This document shows, in pieces, positions 1-10,430 of a stretch of DNA of 64,000 nt. A program made the translations under genes and the position numbers. The number at the start of each line of letters is the position of its first letter. The first letter of the stretch is position 1. Source of the DNA: Bubalus kerabau (lineage: Eukaryota > Chordata > Mammalia > Artiodactyla > Bovidae); NCBI RefSeq assembly GCF_029407905.1, contig NW_026577902.1, forward strand, positions 62,001 through 126,000. Reading direction: 5' to 3'. The notes under the pieces are model-generated. The model did not search any database. It was not told the origin of the DNA and worked only from the letters and a program-made list of their open reading frames with translations.

Positions 1-2
1 GG

Positions 3-491
3 GTCCCAGAAGAAGAAGACAAAAAGAAAGACCGTGAGAAAATACTTGAGGAGATAATAGTTGAAAACTTCCCTAAAATGGGGAAGGAAATACTCACTCA
101 AGTCCAAGAAACCCAGAGAGTCCCAAACAGGATAAAGCCAAGGCGAAACCCCCCAAGACACATATTAATCACATTAACAAAAATCAAACACAAAGAACAA
201 ATATGAAAAGCAGCAAGGGAAAAACAACAAATAACACACAAGGGAATTGCCATAAGGATAACAGCTGATCTTTCAATAGAAACTCTTCAAGCAAGGAGGG
301 AATGGCAAGACATACTTAAAATGATGAAAGAAAATAACCTACAGCCCAGATTATTGTACCCAGCAAGGATCTCATTCAAGTATGAATGAGAAATCAAAAG
401 CTTTTCAGACAAGCAAAAGCTGAGAGAATTCTGCACCACCAAACCAGCTCTCCAACAAATACTAAACAGGAAACACAAAAACGGTGTATAA
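3..491 (+). pseudogene. L1 ORF1 C-terminal fragment (RNA-binding protein), broken
   Basis: Frame 3 reads through the RRM and C-terminal domains of the L1 ORF1 RNA-binding protein, including the segment AIRITADLSIETLQARREWQ near 250-310 that is typical of the C-terminal domain. ORF1p trimers coat L1 RNA in the ribonucleoprotein. Two in-frame TGA codons, at 204-206 and 387-389, break the frame, and the natural end appears shifted to a TAA at 489-491 after a small deletion near 465. The N-terminal coiled coil lies outside the window. A 25-base spacer separates it from the ORF2 frame, as expected for L1. Confidence 0.9.
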
Positions 492-516
492 ATTCAAACC
501 CCAAACAATAAAGTAA

Positions 517-3500
517 ATGGCAATGGGATCATACTTATCAGTAATTACCTTAAACGTAAATGGGTTGAATGCTCCAACCAAAAGACAAAGACTGGCTGAA
601 TGGATACAAAAACAAGACCCCTACATATGTTGTCTACAAGAGACCCACCTCAAAACAGGGGATACATACAGACTGAAAGTGAAGGGCTGGAAAAAGATTG
701 TCCATGCAAATAGGGACCAAAAGAAAGCAGGAGTAGCGATACTCATATCAGATAAAATAGACTTTAAAACAAAGGCTGTGAAAAGAGACAAAGAAGGTCA
801 CTACATAATGATCAAAGGATCAATCCAAGAAGAAGATATAACAATTATAAATATATATGCACCCAACGTGGGAGCACCACAGTATGTAAGACAAATGCTA
901 ACAAGTATGAAAGGAGAAATTAACACTAACACAATAATAGTTGGAGATTTTAATACCCCACTCACACCTATGGATAGATCAACTAAACAGAAATTTAACA
1001 AGGAAACACAAACTTTAAATGATACAATAGACCAGTTAGACCTAATTGATATCTATAGGACATTTCATCCCAAAACAATGAATTTCAACTTTTTCTAAAG
1101 TGCACATGGAGCCTTCTCCAGGATAGATCACATCCTGGGCCATAAAGCTAGCATTGGTAAATTCAAAAAAATAGAAATCATTCCAAGCATCTTTTCTGAC
1201 CACAATGCAGTAAGATTAGATCTCAATTACAGGAGAAAAACTATTAAAAATTCCAACATATGGAGGCTGAACAACACGCTGCTGAATAACCAACGAATCA
1301 CAGAAGAAATCAAAAAAGAAATCAAAATTTGCATAGAAACGGATGAAAATGAAAACACAACAACCCAAAACTTGTGGGACACGGTAAAAGCAGTCCTAAG
1401 GGGAAAGTTCATAGCAATACAGGCACACCTCAAGAAACAAGAAAAAAGTCAAATAAATAAACTAACTCTACACCTAAAGCAACTAGAAAAGGAAGAAATG
1501 AAGAACCCCAGGGTTAGTAGAAGGAAAGAAATCTTAAAAATTAGAGCAGAAATAAATGCAAAAGAAACAAAAGAGACCATAGCAAAAATCAACAAAACCA
1601 AAAGCTGGTTCTTTGAAACGATAAATAAAATTGACAAACCATTAGCCAGACTCATCAAGAAACAAAGGGAGAAAAATCAAATCAATAAAATTAGAAATGA
1701 AAATGGAGAGATCACAACAGAAAACACAGAAATACAAAGGATCATAAGAGACTACTATCAACAATTATATGCCAATAAAATGGACAACGTGGAAGAAATG
1801 GACAAATTCTTAGAAAAGTACAACTTTCCAAAACTGGACCAGGGAAGAACTAGAAAATCTTAACAGACCCATCACAAGCACGGAAATGGAAACTGTAACC
1901 AAAAATCTTCCAGCCAACAAAAGCCCAGGTCCAGACGGCTTCACAGCTGAATTCTACCAAAAATTTAGAGAAGAGCTAACACCTATCCTGCTCAAACTCT
2001 TCCAGAAAATTGCAGAGGAAGGTAAACTTCCAAACTCATTCTATGAGGCCACCATCAGCCTAATACCAAAACCTGACAAAGATCCCACAAAAAAAGAAAA
2101 CTACAGGCCAATATCACTGATGACATAGATGCAAAAATCCTTAACAAAATTCTAGCAATCAGAATCCAACAACACATTAAAAAGATCATACACCATGACC
2201 AAGTGGGCTTTATCCCAGGGATGCAAGGATTCTTCAATATCCGCAAATCAATCAATGTAATACACCACCTTAACAAATTGAAAAATAAAAACCATATGAT
2301 TTTCTCAATAGATGCAGAGAAAGCCTTTGACAAAATTCAACATCCATTTATGATAAATACTCTCCAGAAAGCAGGAATAGAAGGAACATACCTCAACATA
2401 ATAAAAGCTATATATGACAAACCCACAGCAAACATTATCCTCAATGGTGAAAAATTGGAAGCATTTCCTCTAAAGTCAGGAACAAGACAAGGGTGCCCAC
2501 TTTCACCATTACTATTCAACATAGCTTTGGAAGTTTTGGCCACAGCAATCAGAGCAGAAAAAGAAACAAAAGGAATCCAAATTGGAAAGAAGAAGTAAAA
2601 CTCTCACTGTTTGCAGATGACATGATCCTCTACATAGAAAACCCTAAAGACTCCACCAGAAAATCACTAGAACTAGTCAATGACTATAGTAAAGTTGCAG
2701 GATATAAAATCAACACACAGAAATCCCTTGAATTCCTATACACTAATAATGAGAAAACAGAAAGAGAAATTAAGGAAACAATTTCATTCACCATTGCAAC
2801 GGAAAGAATAAAATACTTAGGAATATACCTACCTAAAGAAACTAAAGACCTATATATAGAAAACTATAAAACACTGGTGAAAGAAATCAAAGAGGACACT
2901 AATAGGTGGAGAAATATACCATGTTCATGGATTGGAAGAATCAATATAGTGAAAATGAGTATACTACCCAAGGCAATTTATAGATTCAATGCAATCCCTA
3001 TCAAGCTACCACCAGTATTCTTCACAGAGCTAGAACAAATAATTTCACAATTTGTATGGAAATACAAAAAACCTCGAATAGCCAAAGCGATCTTGAGAAA
3101 GAAGAATGGAACTGGAGGAATCAACCTACCTGATTTCAGGCTCCGCTACAAAGCCACAGTTATCAAGACAGTATGGTACTGGCACAAAGACAGAAATATA
3201 GATTAGTGGAACGAAATAGAAAGCCCAGAGATAAATCCACACACATATGGACACCTTATCTTTGACAAAGGAGGCAAAAATATACAATGGATTAAAGACA
3301 ATCTCTTTAACAAGTGGTGCTGGGAAATCTGGTCAACCACTTGTAAAAGAATGAAACTAGAACACTTTCTAACACAATACACAAAAATAAACTCAAAATG
3401 GATTCAAGATCTAAACGTAAGACCAGAAACTATAAAACTCCTAGAGGAGAACATAGGCAAAACACTCTCTGAAATACATCACAGCAGGATCCTCTATGAC

Positions 3501-4474
3501 CCACCTCCCAGAATATTGGAAATAAAAACAAAAATAAACAAATGGGACCTAATTAACCTTAAAAGCTTCTGCACATCAAAGCAAACTATTAGCAAGGTGA
3601 AAAGACAGCCTTTGGAATGGGAGAAAATAATAGGAAATGAAGCAACTGACAAACAACTAATCTCAAAAATATACAAGCAACACCTACAGCTCAACTCCAG
3701 AAAAATAGATGACCCAATCAAAAAATGGGCCAAAGAACTAAATAGACATTTATCCAAAGAAGACATACAGATGGCTAACAAACACATGAAAAGATGCTCA
3801 AAATCACTCATTATCATAGAAATGCAAATCAAAACCACTATGAGGTACCATTTCACGCCAGTCAGAATGGCTGCAATCCAAAAGTCTACAAATAATAAAT
3901 GCTGGAGAGGGTGTGGAGAAAAGGGAACCCTCTTACACTGTTGGTGGGAATGCAAACTAGTACAGCCACTATAGAGAACAGTGTGGAGATTCCTTAAACA
4001 ACTGGAAATAGAACTGCCTTATGATCCAGCAATCCCACTGCTGGGCATACACACTGAGGAAACCAGAAGGGAAAGAGACACGTGTACCCCAATGTTCATC
4101 GCAGCACTGTTTCTAATAGCCAGGACATGGAAGCAACCTAGATGTCCATCAGCAGATGAATGGATAAGAAAGCTGTGGTACATATACACAATGGAGTATT
4201 ACTCCGCCATTAACAAGAATAGAATGAATCAGTTCTAATGAGGTGGATGAAACTGGAGCCTATTATACAGAGTGAAGTAAGCCAGAAAGAAAAACACCAA
4301 TACAGTATACTAACGCATATATATGGAACTTTGAAAGACGGTAACAATAACCCTGAGTACGAGACAGCAAAAGAGACACTGATGTATAGAAGAGTCTTAT
4401 GGACTCTGTGGGAGAGGGAGAAGGTGGGAAGATTTGGGAGAATGGCATTGAAGCATGTAAAATATCATGTATGA
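517..4474 (+). pseudogene. L1 ORF2 (endonuclease and reverse transcriptase), multiply disrupted
   Basis: The frame starts at 517 with an APE-type endonuclease domain (VITLNVNGLNAPTKRQRLAE, then CLQETHL with the catalytic Glu). Reverse transcriptase motifs follow: SPGPDGF near 1925, the Asp motif [14 protein letters not shown] near 2300, [15 protein letters not shown] near 2480 and the catalytic FADD at 2610-2621. The C-terminal Cys-rich segment [18 protein letters not shown] is near 3900-3955. The gene is dead: in-frame stops at 1096-1098, near 3205 and at 3972-3974; frameshifts near 1843 (one extra G), 2125, 2590 and 4230. All fragments keep the normal collinear order, so this is mutational decay and not rearrangement. 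In life ORF2p nicks DNA and reverse-transcribes L1 RNA. Confidence 0.95.
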
Positions 4475-4683
4475 AAAGAGTTGCCAGTCCAGGTTTGATG
4501 CATGACACTGGATGCTTGGGGCTAGTGCACTGGGACGACCCAGAGGGATGCTATGGGGGGGGAGGAGGGAGGAGGGTTCAGGATGGGGAGCACATGTATA
4601 CCTGAGGCGGATTCATTTTGATATTTGGAAAAACTAATACAATTATGTAAAGTTTAAAAATAAAATAAAATTAAAAAAAAAAA
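4475..4683 (+). other. L1 3' UTR and A-rich tail
   Basis: Non-coding 3' end of the L1, with a G-rich stretch at 4553-4577, overlapping polyadenylation signals at 4659-4669 and a terminal A-run. The next base belongs to satellite I (tccacaggaggcttgactcc), which fixes the 3' boundary of the insertion. Confidence 0.9.
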
Positions 4684-5106
4684 TCCACAGGAGGCTTGAC
4701 TCCCTTTAGGCCACTCAGTGGTCTCCAAGAAATACCCGTCGGGACTCGAGAGCAGAGCAGAGTCCTTTCCTTCCTCTCGAGATGAGGTCTGACTCCTCGG
4801 GTGCGTCTAAAATGCAACCCCGAGATCTCTGTCGCCCCTGGAGAGGAACATTAGGTCCTGGACACAAGCTTAGATGAGGTCTCTTTTGCCCTGAAGTGAC
4901 TCGAGAGCAATCCCTAGCTCTCTCTCGCAACTCCAATGGAAGATTGGACTTCCCTGGGCCAACACAAGAGGAAGCCTGAATTCCCCATCGTAACTCGAGA
5001 ATCCCGCCGAAACTCGAGAAAAACCACATGGTTACCCTGTCATCGCAAGATGAGGCCCTTGCCCGCTACAGCGTCTAAAGAGAAGTCCCAGGTTTCTTCT
5101 TGAAGT

Positions 5107-5131
5107 GTTTTCACACTTCAAGTGTGAAAAC
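5107..5131. other. Perfect 12-bp inverted repeat replacing normal satellite sequence
   Basis: 5107-5118 and 5120-5131 are exact reverse complements separated by one base. Other monomers read ttgaagtgcgaaacggtact at this place, so the palindrome is new in this monomer. This looks like a template-switch mutation. Confidence 0.8.
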
Positions 5132-7089
5132 TTGGCACCCTTGATGCGATTCCAAAAGTTCCCCGACACCCTGGTCTCTCTCGAGGGGAACACCGAGGTT
5201 CCCGGTATGACTTCATCTGAGCCACTTCTCCCCTCCTGATTGCGACTGGAGGGTCGACTCCCGTGCTTTGTCTGGAAGGGGTTCCCAACCTTCCCAGCGC
5301 ACCTCAGGATGAGGCCGGTCTAACGAGAATATTTGAGACGTAGCTTCATGGGTGGTAACACATGCTGAAAGACCCCGATTCCCCGGTCCACTCTTGATAA
5401 TAACCCGATGCCCGGACACCTCTTGAAAGGCAACCCTGTGGAAGAACCCACAACACGAAGGGGCACTGACACCCTCGTGCATCGTCCGGAAAAACCCGCA
5501 GATTCCAAACACAGTTCAACAAGTTGCCTGTCACCCCGTGAATAACTCGAGAGGGAAGCGGAGTTCCATTCCTCCTTACAAGACGAGGCCTGACTCTCCT
5601 GTCCCAACTCTGCAGGGACCCTGCGATCAGAGTCAGAAATGGAGATGAACCCTGAGGTTCCTGCCTCCACTCGAGATGAGGCCCTCTTCTATTGCACCAA
5701 ACCCAGTGGAGTCCCGAGAGGGCCCTCCCAACTCCAGGGTATCCCTGACTTCTCAGAGGCACACTGAGAAGCTCCCTGAGGCCACCGGCACTAGTCGAGG
5801 GAACCCAGGGTTTACTGCCGTGACCCAAGAAACACCTTGAAAGTCCTTCTTTAACGGTTCTTGAGGCCCGATACACCTTCCATGACTCTAGAGCAATGAC
5901 GCGCTCCCCCTCGCAATGCGCATGGAGACCTGACTTCCCAAGCGCCACATGAGAGGCTCCCTGAGCTCCCCGTAGTACCTCATGAGAAACCCCACACTGG
6001 CGCTGCAGCTCGAGAAAACCCACGAGACGCCCCCTTCATCGCGAGATGATGGCCTTCTTTTCCTGCATGGCCTGGAGAGCAATCACGAGTCCTCTCTCCA
6101 AACTCCACAGGAGGCTTGACTCCCTTTAGGCCACTCAGTGGGCTCCAAGAGATACCCGTCGCAACTCGAGAGGAGAGTGGAGTCCTTCGCTTCCCCTCGA
6201 GACAAGGACTGACTCCCCAGGTGCATCAGGAAAGCAACCCCGAGATCCCTGTCCCCCCTGGAGACGAACATTATGTCCTGGACACAAGCCTAGATAAGGT
6301 CTCTTTTGCCCTGCAGTAATTCAAGCGCAATCCCTAGCTCTCCCTCGCAACTCGAATGGAAGACTGGACTTCCCTGGGCCAACACAAAAGGAAGCCTGAA
6401 TTTCCTGACCTAACTCGAGAATCCCGCCACAACTCGAGAAAAACGACGTGGTTAACCCGTCACCACAAGATGAGGCCCTTGCCAGCTACAGCGTCTCAAG
6501 AGAAGTCTCACGTTCCGTCTTGAAGTTTGAAACGGTACTTAGCACCTTTGATGTGACTCCAAAAGTTCCCCGACATCCCAGTTTTACTCGAGGGGAACAT
6601 CGAGGTTCCCGGCACCACTTCATCTGAGCCCCTTCTCCCCTCCTGATCGGGACAAGAGGGTCGATTCACTTGCTTTGTCTGAAAGGGTTACCGACCTTCC
6701 TGGTGCACCTCAGGTTTAGGTCCGTCTCAAGAAGAAATTCGAGACGTAGGCTTGTGGGTGGTGCCACATGCCGAAAGACCCTGATTTCCTGGTCTGCTCT
6801 TGATAAGAATCTGAAGGCTGGATACTTCTTCGAAGGCAACCCTGTGTATGAAGGCAAAAAACGAAGGGGAACTGACACCCCCATGCATCGTCCGGATAAA
6901 ACCGCAGGTTCCACACACAGCTCGACAAGTGGCCTGTTATCCGGTGAACAACTCGAGAGTCCAGTGGAGTTCCATTCCTCCACACAAGACGAGGCCTGAC
7001 TCTCCTGTCCTAACTCTGTAGGGACTCTGTGTTCAGAGTCAGAAATGGAGAGCAACCCTGAGGTTCCTGCTTCAAATCGAGATGAGGCC

Positions 7090-7095
7090 CTCTTC
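7090..7095. repeat. Target-site duplication, left of provirus
   Basis: Satellite hexamer ctcttc next to the provirus; the other flank reads atcttc at 13974-13979, one mismatch. The intact satellite in other monomers reads gaggccctcttccattgcac, so joining the flanks rebuilds a normal monomer. A 6-bp duplication is typical of betaretroviral integrase. Confidence 0.85.
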
Positions 7096-8390
7096 TGACA
7101 AGGTCCAGCCTCGGCTGGTCCAGGGTTTTCGAAGGGGAGACAGAGTAGGTGACCTATTGATTTATTTATCGAAGATATAAAGAGTAATAGAATGAGGATA
7201 GCTCAGTAGGAAAATTTAGTGGAGAAAAGAAGCTGAGTAGCTTGGTTTATGCGGAAAATCAGTATAACCCGTGACACCAGGTTAGCTCTGACCACGGAGG
7301 CTGCAGGCTCCCTCTCGAATAGCGAAAAGTGCCCCACCTTAGACACCTTCTCAAGTGGTCTTCGAAGCCCAGGCAAATAAATGGTCGCAGAGGATATCCG
7401 CGCTCCAGATGGACACTCATCTGAAAATTGAGGGGAAGAATGACATTAGGAGACTAAGCGTTGGCAATCAAGGCCCGTAGCTTTATTTTCAACAGGGGTT
7501 TTTATACCCTAAGTTACACATAGAGGATAATGGGGATGCAAAGACAGCAGCCTTTGATCCTTATCAAAAACCAGAGTTTCTCTCCTGCAAATGTATCGTA
7601 TACAAATGGTTTAGGTGATTTACATCATCTTCTAGCCAGAAGACCTATTAACATTTTATGACTCTTGACAAAGACTTATCAACCATAAGACTTATTTTCT
7701 CTAAGAGTAATTATTTTAAGGTTTGGCCCCATCTTTCGAAGATAAAATTGCATTCCTATAGGGCAGATGTGTAATGGGCTTACAACAAAGGAAATAATTT
7801 ATTACCTTAAGGGTCTAAAGTTAGTAACACCAAGGCCACTACTTATTTCTTCTACATACCAACTATATTAATTAATACACATTCAAGGATACAATTCAGG
7901 GGATGTGGAAACTTGGCAACAAGCATTGGTTCATCAATGAAATCTTTTACTAGTTTTATTCTGACAGTTTCTAACTCTCTGAGAGGCTCTAAGCTCTTTG
8001 AATATCTTAAGCTTCCCGTGCCTCTCGAGGCTCGGAGACTGTAAACAATTGTATGCCTTGCTGTAGGAGACCGGGTAAACTTGTCAGGCGAGTTAGAGAG
8101 CCATCTGACGTGTTTGGATTTAAACACTCCTAATTGCCCAGGAACTTTATTAATTGGAGCTGTAAGTTAGCTCTTTGACAGAGAGAGTGAGATGGTGGTG
8201 GGTGACAGCCCCCAGGAAAGTCAGAGGTGAGAGCACAAAGCAATAAAGTAGGCAGACTCTGGTTTTGGGGGGGTAGATGCTCAAGAATATCCGGGAGGAC
8301 TCCCGAGGCTCGATCCCGCCTTTGTGTATGCCCAGCCTCCTTCCTCATGACCTTTGTCACGAGTGGAATGTCTCTCGCCGGTTCCCGGCA
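7096..8390 (-). repeat. 3' LTR of provirus
   Basis: The 1,295-bp long terminal repeat reads on the minus strand, begins TGCCGGGAACCGGCG and ends near CCTTGTCA. It is homologous over its length to the 5' LTR at 12678-13973 and more distantly to the solo LTR at 38068-39365. On the minus strand it carries a TATAAAA box (7500-7506) and, about 20 bases on, an AATAAA signal (7482-7487). The env frame ends inside it. Confidence 0.93.
7482..7506 (-). promoter_or_regulatory. LTR TATA box and closely spaced polyadenylation signal
   Basis: TATAAAA at 7500-7506 and AATAAA at 7482-7487, both minus strand. The solo LTR has the same pair at 38934-38940 and 38954-38959, so the spacing is a family trait. In the 5' LTR the TATA box is altered near 13091 while AATAAA at 13073-13078 is kept. 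Confidence 0.6.
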
Positions 8391-9097
8391 TCTCCCTGTT
8401 TTTTATTTCTTAAAACAGCCAGATGTAGCTCAGTCGCGAGCCTCTGAATACTCTGCCGAAGAATCCTGACAATACAAGGAAGAATGATTATGAGAAGCAG
8501 AATTAAAGCAGCCACCGCAGCATAGCTAAAGACATTAGACAGAATATTCTTTCCTGAGATGTAATTAGGGAAAGTATGGAAGAAATCATTTGCTGTTCCA
8601 GCAGCAGTAAAATCTAATCGGGAGTGCTCCATGGTTGCTATTTGATAGTGAAGTTTCCCTACGTCTCAACCAATGTCAGAGCTGTTCCAGATACCTGAAA
8701 TATGGTTTTGAATCTTTTCCCATTCAAAATCTGTCTCATTTACTTTCAGGGGTGTTCCACATATCCACCGATAGTCAGCATGACAAGACAATGCCATTTT
8801 CACCTTTAAAGCCTGCAATTCAGTCCCAATATGTATTACTGCTTCCTCTAGGGCGTCTACCCTCATTTCTAATTTTCTCTCTATAGCTTCCTGTGTTGCC
8901 AATGTTAAAGAAACATTTTTGGACATAGAATCAACATATTGAGCAGTATGTACTTGTTGAGTCAATGATATTGCTGCCACAGTAACAGAAGTGATTGCAC
9001 TTATCAAAGCTGCTGTTCCCAAGATAAGTAAGCCCACAAACCGTCGTGTTTGCATTAAATCCTGTAGTTGTTGTAATACAGCAAGACCATAATTCAA
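8357..9097 (-). pseudogene. env: Endogenous retroviral env transmembrane subunit, one internal stop
   Basis: One reading frame of ~247 codons covers the transmembrane (TM) subunit and is broken only by a TGA at 8666-8668. N-terminally there is a hydrophobic glycine/alanine-rich fusion-peptide-like stretch (about residues 20-40), then a long heptad-type helix, a CX-type cysteine pair segment with conserved Trp residues, a glycosylation-type Asn, and after the stop a ~20-residue membrane span near 8470-8530 and a basic cytoplasmic tail. The frame ends inside the LTR. The normal TM would follow the surface subunit and a furin site; here the sequence just upstream is a foreign GC-rich segment, so no surface subunit exists. 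The same frame and same stop are in the second copy (62777-63517). Confidence 0.88.
8391..8404 (-). other. Polypurine tract of provirus
   Basis: Minus strand reads aaaaaacagggaga directly against the 3' LTR, the position and composition of a plus-strand primer. One pyrimidine interrupts it. Confidence 0.75.
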
Positions 9098-9166
9098 TAA
9101 GTGGTTACATCATAAGATAAGGTGGATGTTGTAGCATTACAAAGGAGCAAACATTATATTGAGGGT

Positions 9167-9274
9167 TTAAACAAGATGAACCAGGGAGCAGCTGTAGGCG
9201 TCAGCCCGGGGGAGCAGTGTCCCCAGCATCAGGAGGCAGAACGCGAGCGGCAGGCTGTGGGCCAAGGCGCCTAT
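9167..9274 (-). pseudogene. Signal-peptide-like frame with degraded start codon
   Basis: On the minus strand a 35-codon frame begins at ATA (9272-9274), in the Kozak-like setting gcccaccATAggc, and ends at TAA (9167-9169). An in-frame TAA lies about 30 bases upstream, as expected for a 5' UTR. The residues form a typical signal peptide: a short polar N-region, a leucine-rich hydrophobic core containing PLAFCLLMLGTLL, then PRADA as a plausible cleavage site, then YSCS. An ATG-to-ATA change would have removed the start. The source gene is not recognised. The same sequence stands in the second copy at 63587-63694. Confidence 0.4.
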
Positions 9275-9540
9275 GGTGGGCGGAGGGGCAGGGTTCGTGG
9301 TTTAGGGCTAGCCGCCACCGCTTGGGCTCAGGGCGGTCCCCTCTCGCCGGTGGGGCCACGCTGGTCTGGACGGCACTCCGCGGGCGCGCTTTCCTCTCTG
9401 GCCCTCACTCGCTGCACAGACTTCTTTGCTCTAGGTCACGGGGTGCAGAGAGGTGGGTGCGAGGCGCTGCTGGTGGCGCGGAGGCGAGAGCTGGCTGGGG
9501 GAGGGGGAGAGAGTGAGTGCGCGTGCCGCGAACCTGGTCT
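9167..9540 (-). other. CpG-rich foreign segment inside provirus, in place of env surface subunit
   Basis: About 370 bp of very GC- and CpG-rich DNA sits between the integrase tail and the env TM fragment, unlike the AT-rich retroviral sequence on both sides. On the minus strand its beginning has a pyrimidine-rich run ending in CAG (near 9500-9520), like a splice acceptor. Toward its 3' end is a signal-peptide-like frame (9167-9274). It is shared by both proviral copies, so it predates the 54-kb duplication. I infer capture of a host sequence, possibly a first exon with its CpG island. It could also be a divergent retroviral leader. Confidence 0.6.
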
Positions 9541-9700
9541 TTGGGGAATGTGACATGACGAATTTGTCTGAGATCCAAACCGGAGAATCTGCATTCTGTA
9601 GAAATATACAAGCATACCCTCTCCCACAAGTTAGCAACACATCTGGCCTTTTTCACTCTCCCGTAAGGAGGCCTTTTTACTTGACCAGGGGCCGAGTCGT
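9535..9700 (-). pseudogene. pol: Retroviral integrase C-terminal fragment
   Basis: The minus strand encodes a short segment with the features of the betaretroviral integrase C-terminal (SH3-like) domain, with GRGYACIF and PVWISDK near 9555-9615. Two in-frame stops, TAA at 9677-9679 and TGA at 9653-9655, lie where tryptophan (TGG) is expected in the family, so both fit G-to-A changes. The frame runs on into the GC-rich segment and stops near 9431. The catalytic core of integrase is absent, because AT-rich DNA takes its place upstream. Confidence 0.65.
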
Positions 9701-9719
9701 AGCCTGTAATTCAGGCATC

Positions 9720-10430
9720 TAATGTCTCATCATTGTAGTCTGCCCCTGTGTGTTTGCGTTTAAGTGATTAATTACAATTGGAACATAACTTCACTATTTG
9801 TCTAGCTGTTTCCCTATGGATATGTTAATTTAGGTCTAATGTTTAGTTTAGGTCTCTGTATAAATTTAAGTAATAAATGTATAACCTCCTTATCTCATTT
9901 TGGTATACAGGTATACAGATATACCTAAGTGCAAAATGCATTTATATATGTATTTATATATGGCAACAAGGATAAAGTTATTGACATATAATATATATAA
10001 ATCAATATACTTGAATTAATCTTTATAATTAATATATTAATTAATATATATTACAACAATACAACACATACACAGCTAATACCAACCAACACAAACCAAT
10101 ATACTGTAATAATACATGTCACACATTTATAATTATACAGTATATAGAACATATATCATCACAGCACATCAATCCATACCAATTAATATCAGCCACACAC
10201 ACATTATATTACTGTCATATATATTTAATTATACAGTATATATATGTGTGTGTGTATATAGTATACATATTAATTTATATACAAATTAATTAAGTATAGA
10301 TCTATAAATAGAATTAGGTGTACCTTTATTATATTTTATTTATACCCATACCTAATTAGGCAAACTGTAATTAGGCAAATACATTTATATTATGTATTTA
10401 TAACAATATATAAAGTATTGTTAAATGTAC
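9720..10430. other. AT-rich low-complexity segment in place of reverse transcriptase
   Basis: About 0.7 kb of AT-rich DNA with runs of TA, TATATG and TGTGTGTG lies where reverse transcriptase, RNase H and the integrase core should be. No retroviral protein frame is seen on either strand. I do not recognise a transposon in it. Confidence 0.7.

Larger units (their letters stand above)
1..4683 (+). mobile_element. Ruminant LINE-1 (L1-BT type), 5' end outside window
   Basis: This is a non-LTR retrotransposon in sense orientation. It shows, in order, the C-terminal part of ORF1, a short spacer, a full-length but broken ORF2 (endonuclease, reverse transcriptase, Cys-rich tail), a short 3' UTR with two overlapping AATAAA signals (4659-4669) and an A-run at 4673-4683. 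Satellite I starts directly after the A-run, so the L1 inserted into the satellite array. The 5' part lies outside the window, so the target-site duplication cannot be checked. Several stops and frameshifts make it non-autonomous. The family assignment rests on the protein motifs and the ruminant-type 3' end and is firm; the subfamily is not determined. Confidence 0.97.
4684..7095. repeat. Satellite I (1.715-type), divergent monomers, block 1
   Basis: Tandem ~1.40-kb satellite cut on the left by the L1 and on the right by the provirus. The shared anchor (gatcgcgacaggagggtcg and variants) sits at 5242 and 6649, a spacing of 1,407. Removing the 6,878-bp provirus and one 6-bp flank, the next anchor (14936) is 1,403 bp further. 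Inside each monomer short degenerate subrepeats carrying CTCGAG or similar hexamers recur every few tens of bases, which fits the described ~31-bp substructure of bovine satellite I. This block belongs to the more divergent, less CpG-rich class of monomers. Open frames in it are accidental. Confidence 0.93.
5578..9580. repeat. Left copy of a ~54.4-kb spaced duplication
   Basis: This stretch (satellite I, 3' LTR, env fragment, GC-rich segment) recurs at 59999-64000 with offset 54,421 at the LTR start and 54,420 at its end. About a dozen differences over the 1,295-bp LTR were counted by eye, near 1%. The right copy is cut by the window end, so the true extent is unknown. Confidence 0.9.

Noticed and set aside
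9122..9553. 143-codon plus-strand frame across the GC-rich proviral segment
   Set aside because: It runs antisense to the provirus, starts in env-flanking sequence and has the Arg/Gly/Ala composition expected from a CpG-rich antisense frame.
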